A stretch of DNA of 64,000 nt from Micromonospora pallida (GCF_900090325.1 NZ_FMHW01000002.1:3466001-3530000); one strand, 5' to 3'; positions 43,853 through 54,500 are shown, counted from the first letter of the stretch. Translations and numbers: made by a program. The notes: generated from the letters alone by a model not told the origin.

Positions 43853-45474
43853 CGACGGTCGGCGCGGGCTCGAGCGGGCAGCCGGCGCAGCAGTCCCGCC
43901 AGCAGCGGTCGCACGTCCCGCCGGTCAGCCGGGTACGCCACGGCGAGGAACACCACGCCCACCACGACTCCGGACAGCATGCCCTCCAGCGCCGCCCCGA
44001 GTGTCGTCGGGGTGCCGGCACCCGTCCCGGCCAGGGTTCGGGCCACCACTGTTCCGGCCAGCGCGGCGAGGGTCGCCGCGAGCACCCCGGCGGCTCCGGC
44101 GCGCAGGCTGCCGGCGAGCGCGGCCGGTCCCGCCGCGCGGCGCACGGCGACCAGCAGCAGCCCGCCCAGCAGCAGCATCCCGGCGCTGTTGGCCAAGGCG
44201 ACGGCCAGCACCCGGTCGCCGACCGGCAGAGCCGCTGCCAGCGGCAGCGCGGCCACCGGCACGGCGAGCCACCCGACGGTGATCGCCACGGTCGCGGGCC
44301 GGGTGTCGCCGCGTGCGTACAGGGCCCGGGAGAGGACCGCGAACAGGCCGTACCCGAGCAGTCCCGGCGCGAACCCGGCGATCGCGGCGGCGGTCGCGTC
44401 CGCGCCGAGCGGGAAGAACCGCCCCACCGGGAGGGCCGTGCCGACCAGCGCCGCCGCGCCGAGGCAACTGAACAGCAGCACCCCCCGGACGGTCGGCGCG
44501 AGGGTCCGCCGGTATTCGTCCTCGTCACCACCGGCCGACGCCGCCGCGAGCGTGGGGTACGCGGCCACCGCGAGCGGCACCGCCAGCACCGCCCAGGGCA
44601 GCAGGTACATGGTCTGCGCCAGGTTGAACACCTGGGGGGAACCGGTGGGGCCGCCGGTGACCCGGTTGAGGATCACCAGCAGGGCGACCTGCTGCGCGGT
44701 GACGGTGACCGCGCCGGCCACGGCCAGCCCGCCGATCCGGGCCCGCGCGTCGGCGGTGAAGGCGTACCCGAATCGGGGCCGCAGCCCCAACCGGCGCAGC
44801 GGAACCAGCAACGACAGCGACAGCACCAGCACACCGAGGGTGGTGCCGGCCGACAGGATCAGCTCGCCGCCCCGGCTCACCTCGGCCACCGTGGCGTCCC
44901 GGCCTTCGGTGCCGGCGAAGGCGAGGTAGACCACGATCACGGTCAGGCTGGACAGCAGCGGGGCGAGCACCGGCCAGGCGAACCGCCGGTGCGCCTGGAG
45001 CACTCCGGTCAGCACGATGCCGATGCCGTAGAGCGGCAGCTGCGGCGCGAAGACCCGCAGCATCCGCGCCCCGGCCGCGAGTTCCTCCGGGGACCGGCTC
45101 TCGCTGATCGCCCCGATGAGCGGGTCGGCCATGAGCGCCACCAGCACCGCCAGCGGCACCAGCAGGGTCACCGTCCAGGTCAACAGCGCCCCGGTGGTGG
45201 CGGCCACCGCCGACCGGTCACCGGCCGCGACCGCCCCGGCCAGCAGCGGGACGACCAGGCTGGCCAACGCGCCACCGGCGACGATCTCGAAGACGATGTT
45301 CGGGACCGTGTTGGCGATGACGTACATGCCGCCCAAGTCGCTGTCCTCCACGACCCACGTGAAGACCGCGGTACGGGCGAAGCCGGCGAGCCGGGCGGCG
45401 ACGGTGAGGACGGCGATGAGCGCGGCCGCCCCGGCGACCCGCCCAGCGCCGGCGAGGGGTGCCGGTGCGCTCAC
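43849..45474 (-). CDS. murJ: MurJ-like lipid II flippase
   Basis: A 541-residue protein with about 14 TM helices. The N-terminus (VLTVAARLAGFARTAVFTWV followed by VVEDSDLGGMYVIANTVPNI) is typical of the MurJ/MviN family, with later LQAHRRFAWP and ALYARGDTRPATV. It would flip lipid-linked precursors across the membrane. The GTG at 45474 is taken as start because the family N-terminus begins there, one base after the WecA-like stop. Actinobacteria often have more than one MurJ paralogue, so this could serve another glycan. Confidence 0.82.
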   Translation of the reverse strand: MSAPAPLAGAGRVAGAAALIAVLTVAARLAGFARTAVFTWVVEDSDLGGMYVIANTVPNIVFEIVAGGALASLVVPLLAGAVAAGDRSAVAATTGALLTWTVTLLVPLAVLVALMADPLIGAISESRSPEELAAGARMLRVFAPQLPLYGIGIVLTGVLQAHRRFAWPVLAPLLSSLTVIVVYLAFAGTEGRDATVAEVSRGGELILSAGTTLGVLVLSLSLLVPLRRLGLRPRFGYAFTADARARIGGLAVAGAVTVTAQQVALLVILNRVTGGPTGSPQVFNLAQTMYLLPWAVLAVPLAVAAYPTLAAASAGGDEDEYRRTLAPTVRGVLLFSCLGAAALVGTALPVGRFFPLGADATAAAIAGFAPGLLGYGLFAVLSRALYARGDTRPATVAITVGWLAVPVAALPLAAALPVGDRVLAVALANSAGMLLLGGLLLVAVRRAAGPAALAGSLRAGAAGVLAATLAALAGTVVARTLAGTGAGTPTTLGAALEGMLSGVVVGVVFLAVAYPADRRDVRPLLAGLLRRLPARARADRR

Positions 45475-45475
45475 G

Positions 45476-46354
45476 TCAGGCCGGTCGACGGCCCAGCGCG
45501 TCCAACTCGCGCAGCCCCGGGGTCCGCTGGATGACCGCCGTGAAGCTGACCTTCTCGCTGGCCGCGGTGAGTCCGGCGAGCACGGCGAGGATCCCGGCCC
45601 GACCGACCGGTCCCGTCCGGGCGGCCAGGGCGACGCCGAGCAGCGCGCCGAGCGCGTTGGCCCCACTGTCGCCGAGCATCACCTGCTCGTCCAGGTCGTC
45701 GCGAATCAGCCCGGCGGCAGCGCCGACTGCCCCGGCGGCCAGCCCACCGTGCGGGCCACGCACCAGCGGCGTGCCGAGCAGGATGCCCGACTTCAGCGCC
45801 CGGCCGGGGCGCAGGTCGAGCAGGTTGAGCAGGTTCGCCGTGCCGGCCACCACCCCGGCGCCGAGCAGCACGTCGGTGGTCCGGCCCAGGGTGCCCAGCC
45901 GCTGCCGCCGTCGGTGGGCGGCGACCTGTGGATCGGCGGCGAGCAGCGCGGCGGCGGCGAGACCGGCCGCGCCCACCCCGACGACCTTCACCAGGCCGGC
46001 GGTGACCATGCCCTCGCGCAGCGCGGTGAGATGGCCGGCGAAGCCCTTCGCGGCCTTCTGCTCCGGGCGGGCGCCCACCACGTCGTCGTAGAGTCCGACG
46101 GCACCGGCCCCGAGCCCGGCGACCAGCGCGGCGGCGCCGGAGGCAGGGCTGGCCGCGCCGAGCGCGCCGGCGGTGGCCGCGCCGGCGGCGAGCGCCGGCC
46201 CGGCGGCGAGGGTGACCGTCTGGCCGCGGAAGTTGGTGCGTTCCAGCGCCGGGCCGGCCGGCGACGTCCGGGCCTGGCCCAGCAGGTAGCGGGCGGCGAG
46301 CGCGCCGCCGACACCGGCGGCCAGCAGCCGGGCGGTACGGGGCCAACGGCTCAT
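45476..46354 (-). CDS. MraY/WecA-family prenyl-phosphate sugar-1-phosphate transferase
   Basis: A 292-residue membrane protein with about nine short helices. The family sites are present: the DD motif GLYDDVVG near residue 85, NLLNLLDLRPGRALK near 168 and MLGDSGANALGALLG near 235. It would transfer a sugar-1-phosphate to a polyprenyl phosphate. ATG 46354 starts a clear TM helix; an upstream in-frame start would add a charged, unconserved segment. It is shorter than MraY, and the sequence is unusually Ala/Gly-rich, so substrate identity remains open. Confidence 0.78.
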   Translation of the reverse strand: MSRWPRTARLLAAGVGGALAARYLLGQARTSPAGPALERTNFRGQTVTLAAGPALAAGAATAGALGAASPASGAAALVAGLGAGAVGLYDDVVGARPEQKAAKGFAGHLTALREGMVTAGLVKVVGVGAAGLAAAALLAADPQVAAHRRRQRLGTLGRTTDVLLGAGVVAGTANLLNLLDLRPGRALKSGILLGTPLVRGPHGGLAAGAVGAAAGLIRDDLDEQVMLGDSGANALGALLGVALAARTGPVGRAGILAVLAGLTAASEKVSFTAVIQRTPGLRELDALGRRPA

Positions 46355-46418
46355 GCCGACCACCGCCGGGAGAGGTGCGCGCGAGGGGAGGATACGGGCA
46401 TCGGAGTGCTGCGTTCGC

Positions 46419-47351
46419 TCACTGGGGCAGTTTAGGCAGCAGCGACGCGGCGCTGTCGCCGACACCGTAGTGTCCCGCCTTCTTCTCGTCGACCTGCTGC
46501 TTCAGGGCCATCGCGGTGACCAGCTGCCCCTGCACCGTGTTGGCGTTGTCGACGGTGGAGATGGTCTGGGCCAGTACCGGGTCGCCCCGGACCACGGCGA
46601 CCGCGTTGCCGTCGGCCGAGCCGTTGCCGGCGACGACGATCGCGCCGGTCCGGTCGAACTGCTCGACGATCTTCACCACCGACTCGTCCTTGCGGTCGGC
46701 ATCCTTGTCCGGGTACGGCTGGCCGCTGACCACCACGACCGCCTCGGCGGCGCCGGTGACCGGCTCGGCGGACGTGACGTACCCGGCGTTGGCGTACGAG
46801 GCGAGCACCGCCTTCCGGTCCGCCTCCGCTACCGCGGGGGTGCGGTCCAGCAGCACGTTGGCCAGCAGCGCGCTGGACGTCTCCACGCCGTGCCCGTTGC
46901 CGGGCAGGTTGGCGGTCGGCGCGCCGGTCGGGCCGGCCGCGGTCGCGGTCAGCTCGAGCAGTTCGGTGTTGTTGTCAGGGCTGACGAACTTGTCCTGGAC
47001 GTCGAGTCGACCGGTGACGGTGGCCCCGGCGGTCTGGAGCATCTTCACCACACCCTCGGTGTGGTCCCGGCCGGTGGGCAGGCTGAGCACGATCACCCGC
47101 TTGTCGGTCAACGAGCCCGGCAGGAACGCCAGGGCCATCTCCGCCGCGAACTCCTCCTCCAGGTCGAGTTCGCGTTGCATGTTGTTCACCGTCTGGCGCA
47201 TCTGCTGGTTGGTCTTGCCGAGGTGGTTGACCCGTTCCCGGAGCGAGTCGGCCACCGGACCGTTCAGGGCAGCGGTGCCGACCACCAGGCCGATCGCCAA
47301 CGCCAGGAAGACCGCGGTCAGGGACACCACGTGGTAGCGGAAGTTGATCAC
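46419..47351 (-). CDS. SteB/MctB-like membrane-anchored protein
   Basis: A 310-residue protein with one N-terminal TM helix (VSLTAVFLALAIGLVVGTAA) followed by a coiled coil (LRERVNHLGKTNQQMRQTVN...RELDLEEE) and an extracytoplasmic domain. This is the family annotated as copper transporter MctB (Rv1698) in mycobacteria and as SteB, the partner of SteA, in Corynebacterium. It directly follows the steA gene in the same direction, which supports the cytokinetic-ring role. The two names reflect different reported functions for the same family. Confidence 0.82.
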   Translation of the reverse strand: MINFRYHVVSLTAVFLALAIGLVVGTAALNGPVADSLRERVNHLGKTNQQMRQTVNNMQRELDLEEEFAAEMALAFLPGSLTDKRVIVLSLPTGRDHTEGVVKMLQTAGATVTGRLDVQDKFVSPDNNTELLELTATAAGPTGAPTANLPGNGHGVETSSALLANVLLDRTPAVAEADRKAVLASYANAGYVTSAEPVTGAAEAVVVVSGQPYPDKDADRKDESVVKIVEQFDRTGAIVVAGNGSADGNAVAVVRGDPVLAQTISTVDNANTVQGQLVTAMALKQQVDEKKAGHYGVGDSAASLLPKLPQ

Positions 47352-47378
47352 GCTTGCAGCCTCTTGATCGGTCGGGAG

Positions 47379-48557
47379 TTAGAAGAGCTGGCCGAGCTGG
47401 AACACGAAATTGTCCCACCACTCCGAGGCCACACCCAGGTACGCCTTGCCGACGGTGGAGACGGCCACCGCCGAGGCCATCGCCGCAACCGCGGAGAGGA
47501 CCAGCAGCAGCAGGGAGGAGCCGGAGATGCTCTGCCGGTAGAGCCGGCTCACCCCCTTCGCGTCGACCAGCTTCCCGCCCACCTTGAGCCGGGTCAGGAA
47601 GGTCGAGGCCATGCCGCCGCGCCCCTTGTCGAGGAACTCGACCAGGGTGGCGTGGGTGCCGACGGCGACCAGCAGGGAGGCGCCCTTCTCATCGGCCAGC
47701 AGCATGGCGAGATCCTCGCTGGTGGCGGCGGCGGGGAAGGTCTGGGCAGGCACCCCGAGCCCGTTGACCCGGGCCAGCCCCGGCGCCCGCCCGTCCGGAT
47801 ACGCGTGGACGATGATCTCGGCGCCGCAGCGCAGCACGTCGTCGGTGACCGAGTCCATGTCCCCGATGATCATGTCAGGGGTGTAGCCCGCCTCCACCAG
47901 CGCGTCCGCGCCGCCGTCCACGCCGATCAGCACCGGCTTGAACTCCCGGATGTACGGGCGCAGCACGTCCAGGTCGTCTTTGTAGTCGTAGCCACGGACC
48001 ACGATCAGGCAGTGCCGGCCCCGCATCTCGGTCTGGATCTCCGGTACGCCCACCCCGTCGAGGAGCAGGTCGCGTTCCTGCCGGAGGTAGTCCATGGTGT
48101 TCGCCGCGAACGCCTCGAGCTGCACCGACAGCCCCTCGCGGGCGTCGGCCATCGCCTTGGCCACCGTCTCGGCGTCCTGGAGGGTCCCGTGCGCCACCGG
48201 CTCGTCGCCGACGTAGACGGTGTTTCCCTCGATCCGGACGACGTCGCCCTCCCGGATCCGCTGGAAGACCCCCTCTCCCAGGTCGTCCAGGAGCGGAATG
48301 CCGGCGGACACGAGCACCTCCGGCCCCAGGTTCGGGTACCGGCCGGAGATCGACGGCTTCGCGTTGAGCACGGCGGCGACCCCGACGGCGACCAACGAGT
48401 CGGCCGCCACCCGGTCCACGTCGACGTGGTCGATCACCGCGATCTCACCCGGCCGCAACCGACCGACCAGTCGCTTCGTCCGGCGGTCGAGGCGCGCGGT
48501 GCCGACGACGGAGCCCGGTTCCGCGCTCCGGGTGCGGCGCAAGGTGGGTAGACGCAT
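47379..48557 (-). CDS. steA: SteA, putative cytokinetic ring protein
   Basis: A 392-residue cytoplasmic protein with one C-terminal TM segment (SLLLLVLSAVAAMASAVAVS). The N-terminal part (VVGTARLDRRTKRLVGRLRP and VDHVDVDRVAA) and the thiamin-pyrophosphokinase-like centre (LIGVDGGADALVEAGYTPDM, then IIGDMDSVTD) define the family (Rv1697). It acts with SteB and the peptidoglycan hydrolase RipA in cell separation. ATG 48557 has AGGA nine bases upstream; another ATG three codons upstream is possible. Confidence 0.87.
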   Translation of the reverse strand: MRLPTLRRTRSAEPGSVVGTARLDRRTKRLVGRLRPGEIAVIDHVDVDRVAADSLVAVGVAAVLNAKPSISGRYPNLGPEVLVSAGIPLLDDLGEGVFQRIREGDVVRIEGNTVYVGDEPVAHGTLQDAETVAKAMADAREGLSVQLEAFAANTMDYLRQERDLLLDGVGVPEIQTEMRGRHCLIVVRGYDYKDDLDVLRPYIREFKPVLIGVDGGADALVEAGYTPDMIIGDMDSVTDDVLRCGAEIIVHAYPDGRAPGLARVNGLGVPAQTFPAAATSEDLAMLLADEKGASLLVAVGTHATLVEFLDKGRGGMASTFLTRLKVGGKLVDAKGVSRLYRQSISGSSLLLLVLSAVAAMASAVAVSTVGKAYLGVASEWWDNFVFQLGQLF

Positions 48558-48675
48558 CGTGACCATCCTGGCATGGGAAGCAGGGTTTTCCGTCGCGACA
48601 TGCCTGAGCAGGGCCGCCTACCCAGGGAAGCACACCAGAGCGCAGCCGGGTGTGGCTGCGCTCACAATGCCGAGG

Positions 48676-50433
48676 TCACGGCCGCCGTTCCCGGGCCGCC
48701 ACCGCCAACAACTCCTCCGCATGCGCGATACCCAGATCGGAGTCCGGCAAACCCGCGAGCATCCGGGCGAGCTCCCGGGCCCGCTCGGTGTCCTCCACCA
48801 CCCGCACGCCGCTGGTGGTGACCGCTCCCCCGGTGTCCTTCGCCACCACCAGGTGGCGGTCGGCGAACGCCGCCACCTGCGGCAGGTGGGTGACCACCAG
48901 CACCTGGTGGCTGCGGGCCAGCCGGGCCAGCCGACGCCCGATCTCCACCGCCGCCTGACCGCCCACCCCGGCGTCGACCTCGTCGAAGACGAGCGTGGGC
49001 GGGCCACCGGAACCGGCGAAGACCACCTCGATGGCGAGCATCACCCGGGACAGTTCGCCCCCGGAGGCACCGCGCTGCAACGGCAGCGCCGGCGCGCCAG
49101 GGTGGGCCAGCAGCCGCAGCTCCACCTCGTCCGCGCCGTCCGGCCCGATGCCGACCTCCGCGCCGTCGACCGACAACGTCGGCTCGTTCCGCCCCGCCGT
49201 ACGGGGCAGCACCGCCACCTCGATCCGCGCGTGTGGCATCGCCAACCCGGCCAGCTCGACGGTGACCTGCTCGGCGAACCGGGTCGCCGCCTCCCGCCGG
49301 GACGCCGACAGCCCGGCGGCCAGCTCGGCCACCTCGGCGGCCAGACGCTGCCGTTCCCGGTCCAGTTCGTCGAGGACCTCGTCGGAGGTGTCCAGGTCGG
49401 CCAGCCGGGTCCGCGCCCGCTCCGCCCAGGCCACCACCCCGTCCACGTCGTCGGCGTACTTGCGGGTCAACGTGCGCAACGCGGCCCGCCGCTCGTAGAT
49501 GGTCTGCAACCGGGCCGGGTCGGCGTCCAGGGCCGCCAGGTACGCCGACAGCTCCGCCGAGACATCCCCGACCAGGGTGGCCGCCTCCTCGATCCGGGCC
49601 GCCAGGTCGGCCAACGCCGGATCGGTGCCGGCCTGCGCCTCCAAGGCCCGCCGCGCCACGCCCAGGAGAGAGTTGGCGTCCGGTACCTCGTCGGTCGGCT
49701 CCGCGCCACCGGCCACACACTGGTGGGCGGTCTGCGCCGCGGTGCGCAGCCCCTCGGCGTGCTCCAGCCGCTGTGCCTCCGCCTTCAGCTCGTCGTCCTC
49801 GCCCGGCTGCGGGTCGACCCGGGTGATCTCGTCGAGCCCGAGCCGGAGCAGGTCCGCTTCCTGGTGGCGTTCCCGGGCGTTGCGCCGCCGGTCGGCCAGG
49901 TCGTCGACCACCCGACGCCACCGGGTGTACGCCTCGCGCAGTTCGTCGAGCAGCTTCTCGTGCTCCGGGCCGGCGAACCGGTCCAGCGCGGCCCGCTGCT
50001 CGGCCGGCCGCAGCAGCCGGAGCTGGTCGGACTGGCCGTGCACGGCCACCACCTGCTCACCGACCTCACCGAGCATGGCCACCGGCATGCTCCGGCCGCC
50101 CAGGTGCGCGCGGGAGCGTCCCTCCACGGTGACCGTACGGCTCAGCAGCACCGCCCCGTCCTCGTCCGGCTCGCCGCCGGCGTCGACCACCCGGGCGTGC
50201 ACCGACGCTGCGGTCCGACCGGTCAGCCGCAGTCGCCCCTCGACCACCGCCCGGCCCGGCTGGGCGCGCACCCGACCGGCGTCGGCCCGGCCACCGAAGA
50301 GCAGCCCGAGGCCGGTGACGACCATGGTCTTACCGGCACCCGTCTCGCCGGTGATGACGTTCATGCCGCCGGTCAACGGCAGCGTGGTGTCCTCGATGAC
50401 GCCCAGTCCGGTGATGCGCAGCTCTTCCAGCAC
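48676..50433 (-). CDS. recN: DNA repair protein RecN
   Basis: A 585-residue SMC-like protein of double-strand break repair. Walker A is TGETGAGKTMVV near residues 31-42; long coiled-coil arms lie at about 160-230 and 320-370; the signature is LQRGASGGELSRVMLAIEVV and Walker B is TLVFDEVDAGVGG, with VVTHLPQVAAFAD. GTG 50433 (MLEELRITG) is chosen; a GTG two codons upstream is equally near. No strong ribosome-binding site is seen, and the gene is divergent from the regulator at 50524. Confidence 0.94.
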   Translation of the reverse strand: MLEELRITGLGVIEDTTLPLTGGMNVITGETGAGKTMVVTGLGLLFGGRADAGRVRAQPGRAVVEGRLRLTGRTAASVHARVVDAGGEPDEDGAVLLSRTVTVEGRSRAHLGGRSMPVAMLGEVGEQVVAVHGQSDQLRLLRPAEQRAALDRFAGPEHEKLLDELREAYTRWRRVVDDLADRRRNARERHQEADLLRLGLDEITRVDPQPGEDDELKAEAQRLEHAEGLRTAAQTAHQCVAGGAEPTDEVPDANSLLGVARRALEAQAGTDPALADLAARIEEAATLVGDVSAELSAYLAALDADPARLQTIYERRAALRTLTRKYADDVDGVVAWAERARTRLADLDTSDEVLDELDRERQRLAAEVAELAAGLSASRREAATRFAEQVTVELAGLAMPHARIEVAVLPRTAGRNEPTLSVDGAEVGIGPDGADEVELRLLAHPGAPALPLQRGASGGELSRVMLAIEVVFAGSGGPPTLVFDEVDAGVGGQAAVEIGRRLARLARSHQVLVVTHLPQVAAFADRHLVVAKDTGGAVTTSGVRVVEDTERARELARMLAGLPDSDLGIAHAEELLAVAARERRP

Positions 50434-50509
50434 AGCCACCGACAGTAGACGCGAGGCCCGACAGTTGACCAGCCGACGCGGGTGGGTCGTCGCCTGACCA
50501 GCGGCGACG

Positions 50510-50515
50510 TACAGT
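50510..50515 (+). promoter_or_regulatory. -10-like element before the 50524 regulator
   Basis: TACAGT ends eight bases before the GTG at 50524, with no ribosome-binding site between, again pointing to a leaderless transcript. Confidence 0.35.
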
Positions 50516-50523
50516 TCAGCCCC

Positions 50524-51507
50524 GTGTTGGACGTGATCGGCCTGACCAGGGACGAGGAGGACGTCTACCGCTGCCTGGTGCACCTCACCACGGCGCGGGT
50601 GGACGAGCTGGCCGCGCGGCTGCGCCGCCCGGTCGAGGAGATGGACGCCCCGCTCGCCGGCCTGCGCGGCAAGGGACTCGTGCTGCCGACCGGCCCGGAA
50701 CCGGACGCCCCGCTGCGGCCGTTGGCGCCCGACGTGCCACTCGGCGAGGCACTGCTGCGCCGGCAGGAGGCGCTGGAGGCCGCCCGGGCCGCCGTCACGC
50801 GGCTCACCGAGGAGTACCGGGCCGGGATGCGACGTCACGATCCCGGCCACCTGGTGGAGGTGGTCACCGGCGCGTCGGCGCTGCGCGAGCGGCTGCGCGA
50901 CCTCCAGAACAGCGCCCGGGTCGAGGTGCTCTGGTTCTGCCGGGCGAACCCGTTGGCCATGGCCGGACCGGAGAACGTCGAGGAGTTCGACGCGCTGGCC
51001 CGGGGCGTCCGCTACCGGGCCATCTACGAGCGTGACATGCTCCTCGATCCGGGCGCGCTGGCCGACGTCGAGCAGGGCGTACGTGCCGGCGAGCAGGCCC
51101 GGGTCCTGGACCGGCTGCCGGTCCGGCTGGCCATCGTGGACGGCCGGACGGCGCTCTGCCCGCTGGTTCCGGAGCGCGGCGACGGCGAGCCGAGCGCCGC
51201 GGTGATCGGCCGCAGCCAGTTGCTCGACGCGCTGCTGGCCCTCTTCGAGAGTCACTGGTTGATGGCGACGCCGCTGCGCTCGTCCGCCGCGCCGACCCGG
51301 GCCGGCACCAACGGGTACCGGCCGGACGCCGACGAGGTCCGGTTGCTGTCGCTGTTCGTGGCCGGCGTGCCGGACAAGTCCATCGCCTCGCAGCTCGGGG
51401 TCAGCCGGCGCACCGTGCAGCGGCGGCTCGCCGACCTGATGGCCGTCGCCGGCGTGGACACCCGTCCCGGGCTGGCGTTCCAGGCCGCCCGGCGGGACTG
51501 GATCTGA
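50524..51507 (+). CDS. TrmB/LuxR-like transcription regulator
   Basis: A 327-residue protein. The N-terminal ~75 residues form a TrmB-like winged helix (GLTRDEEDVYRCLVHLTTAR). A middle domain resembling a phospholipase-D/TrmB effector region follows (ARVEVLWFCRANPLAMAG). The C-terminal ~60 residues are a LuxR-type HTH (DEVRLLSLFVAGVPDKSIAS, then QLGVSRRTVQRRLADLM). Such proteins are common in actinobacteria near secreted peptidases. It is convergent with the subtilase gene; a terminator separates them. Targets are unknown. Confidence 0.8.
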   Translation: MLDVIGLTRDEEDVYRCLVHLTTARVDELAARLRRPVEEMDAPLAGLRGKGLVLPTGPEPDAPLRPLAPDVPLGEALLRRQEALEAARAAVTRLTEEYRAGMRRHDPGHLVEVVTGASALRERLRDLQNSARVEVLWFCRANPLAMAGPENVEEFDALARGVRYRAIYERDMLLDPGALADVEQGVRAGEQARVLDRLPVRLAIVDGRTALCPLVPERGDGEPSAAVIGRSQLLDALLALFESHWLMATPLRSSAAPTRAGTNGYRPDADEVRLLSLFVAGVPDKSIASQLGVSRRTVQRRLADLMAVAGVDTRPGLAFQAARRDWI

Positions 51508-51511
51508 GGTA

Positions 51512-51544
51512 CGGGGCGGGACGGCCGTGCGCCGTCCCGCCCCG
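51512..51544. terminator. Bidirectional terminator between regulator and subtilase genes
   Basis: A perfect 13-bp stem (CGGGGCGGGACGG / CCGTCCCGCCCCG) closes a seven-base loop. It lies in the 40-bp gap between two convergent stops. Confidence 0.82.
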
Positions 51545-51547
51545 CTG

Positions 51548-54500
51548 TCAGCGCAGCCCGTACGCGTCGAGCACGGTCTGGTCGACGGTGTTGCCGGCCC
51601 CGTCGCGGGCGTGCACCCGCAGCGACACCGTGCCCGTCCCGGCCGGTACGACGGCGGAGAACCGGGTGCCGGAACCGTGCACCGGCACCGACCGCCAGCT
51701 CCGTCCACTGTCGAACGACACCTCGGCCCGCAGGGCGGTGCCGGTCGGTGCCGCCACGCCCGCCGGCTGGCGCAGGGTCAGCCCCAGCCGGTGCGCCCGG
51801 CCGCCGGCCACCTCGCCGCGCAGGTCGGCCGGGACCTGGTAGTCGACCTGGAGCAGCGGCAGCGGCCGGGCCGCGTCCCCGGCCGGGCGGGCCGAGGTGA
51901 ACTCCCAGGCCGTCTCGGTACGGGTGGCGAAGCGCCACTCCTCCGAGGACCGCTGCGTGGTGACGTCCAGGCGGTAACGGGCCGACTCCGGCACGGTGGC
52001 CACCGGGGCCCAGCCGTCGGAGAGGTCGGCGATCGGCCTGCCGTCGCGGCTGACCCGGACCTCCACGGTGTCCGCCTCCTCGCTGCGCCGGGCCGGGCTG
52101 TGGTTGCCGGCGGCGTCGACGAACTCGGCCACCTGAAGGTCCAGGCTGTCCCCGGTGCGGGTGGGCACCGGCGCCCCGCCGTCGGCGGGCACCGCCGGCC
52201 GGACCACCGGGCCGTGCCAGCTCTCGGTCACCCGGTCGTCGGCGGCGTACCGTCGGGGCTGCTGGGTGAGTCCGCCGGTGAGCTGTCCCCAGCTGGCGAA
52301 CATGATCCGGTGCAGGACGCGGTGCTGCCACCAGGAGTCACCGGCGCTCACGAACTCCTGCCGGGTCGTGCCGGTCCGGACGATCCGCTGGTCGTCGTTC
52401 CAGGAGAACGTCTGCCACGGACGCCAACCGAACCGTTGTTCGGTGGCCCAGTCGAGGCCACCGGTGTCGCCGTAGCGGGCGGTCACCTCGGCGGTGTTCC
52501 GCGCGGTCACCGTGTGCACGATGCGGTCCGGCACCCGGCCCTTCGACACCTGGAACACGTCGTACAGGTACGGACTGTCCACGGTCAGCGTCAGGTCCAG
52601 CGTCGCCCGGCCGGCCCGCGCCGCCGCGATCAGCCGCTGGCCGTCGTCGTGCGCCACGACCAGCGCCGGGACGGGCAGCCGGTCCCCGGTCGGACGCCAG
52701 ACCGTCCACGCGCTCTGGTCGGCCGGCCGGACGACGAGCACCGTCGCCGCGCCGGCGGCGGCCGCGGCGGCCACCTGCTCCTCCTCGGCGCGGTCCGGGT
52801 CGGTGGTGAGCAGCGCGGCGGCCCCCTTGACTCCGGCCAGTTCGGCCGGGCGCCCGGTGCCGGCGAACACCAGCGGCAGCTTGCGCCGGCCGGTCGGGGC
52901 CGGCGACTGGCCGAGGAGGTTGATGTCCAGCGGTCCGGTGACCCCCTTGATCTGGGCGTCCACCATCGGCGCGACGAGCTGCCAGCGGGAGGAGAACTCG
53001 AACTCGCCCTCGGTCACCGCCCGGGTCGGCGTGACGTTGACCTGCTGCACCGTGCTGAAGGTCTGCACGCCGTGGTCGACCTGCCGGCCGTTGCCGAACA
53101 CCCGGTGCTCGTAGAAGCTGATCACCGAACGCTGCTCGGTGGGTTTCGGCGTCTCGATCCGGATCGGCGTGCCCTTACGTGGGTCGAGCACCACGGTCAG
53201 GTCCCGGTCGACGGTCAGTTCCGGGTCGGTGACCAGGGTGAGCTGCTCGTCCAACGGGGCGCCGTGCTCGATCAGCGCCTGGAGGATGTACGGGCCCTCC
53301 TCGACCTGCACCGACAGACCCTCCGCGCCGTCCAGCCACAGGAGCTGGTCGGATTCGGGCTGCTCGCCGAAGAGAGTCACCACCGGCGACCCGCCCGGCC
53401 CACCGGCTATGTCCAGCGCCCGGAGCGTGACGGTGTGCACCGGCCCGCTGAGGGTCAGACCGACGGCGGTCCGTACGGTGACGCCGTTCGCGCCGGTGGC
53501 CACCAGCCAGCCGCCGTGCGGGCCTCGGCCCAGCTTCGCCGGGTCGGCCCGCAACGGCACGGCCACGCTGCCGCCGGCCGGAACGGTCACCTCGGCGGCG
53601 CCGACCGCGACGCCGTCCGGCTCGGTCGCACCGCTGTCCAGGTTGCGCAGGTCCAGGGCCAGCCGCAGGGTCTGCGGGCCGGCGGTGCCGTTGGTGTACG
53701 TCACGGACCGCTCGACAGCCAGGCCCCCGGTGGCCAGCCGGCCGAAGTCGGCGGTGGCCGAGCCGTACACCCGCTGGCCGAGCGCGCGGGCCACGTCGAC
53801 CCGGCCGCCGCCCTGCTCGAAGACGGTCAGCGCCGGGTTGGCCTTCGTGGTGCTGACCAGCGCGTCCTTGAGCTTCGCGGCAGTCCAGTCGGGGTGTTCC
53901 TGAGCGAGGATCGCCGCCGCGCCGACCACGTGCGGGGTGGCCATCGAGGTCCCGGACGCCTGCGTGTACGCGTCGCCGACCGGCGTACCCATGGTGGTGC
54001 CGCTGGCCCGGGCCGCGACGATGCCGACGCCCGGCGCGGTGATCTCCGGCTTGAGGCCGTTGTCGCCGAGGCGCGGGCCACGGCTGGAGAAGTCGGCCAG
54101 ATTGTCGTCGCGGTCCACCGCGCCGACGGTGAGCGCGGCGGTGGCCGCGCCCGGCGTGCCGACGCTACGCGCAGTGCCGTCGTTGCCGGCGGCGACCACG
54201 AACAGCGTGCCGGTGGCGGCGGTGAGGTCGGTCACCGCCTGGCTCATCGGGTCGGTGCCGTCGGTCGCGGAGCCACCGAGGCTCATGTTGACGACCTTCG
54301 CGCCGGAGCGGGCGGCCCACTCCATCCCCGCGATGATCCCCGAGTCGTAACCGGAGCCGTAGTCGTCGAGCACCTTGCCGACCAGCAGCCGGGCCCCGGG
54401 GGCGACGCCCTTGCGCTGGCCGGCCGAGGCGGCCCCGCTGCCGGCGATGGTGGCGGCCACGTGGGTGCCGTGCCCGTGGCCGTCCCGCGTGCTCCCGCCG

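Noticed and set aside
48676..51708. A ~1010-residue RecN fused to an N-terminal extension
   Set aside because: The extension is antisense to the 50524 regulator and lacks features; RecN begins at MLEELRITG with the usual length.
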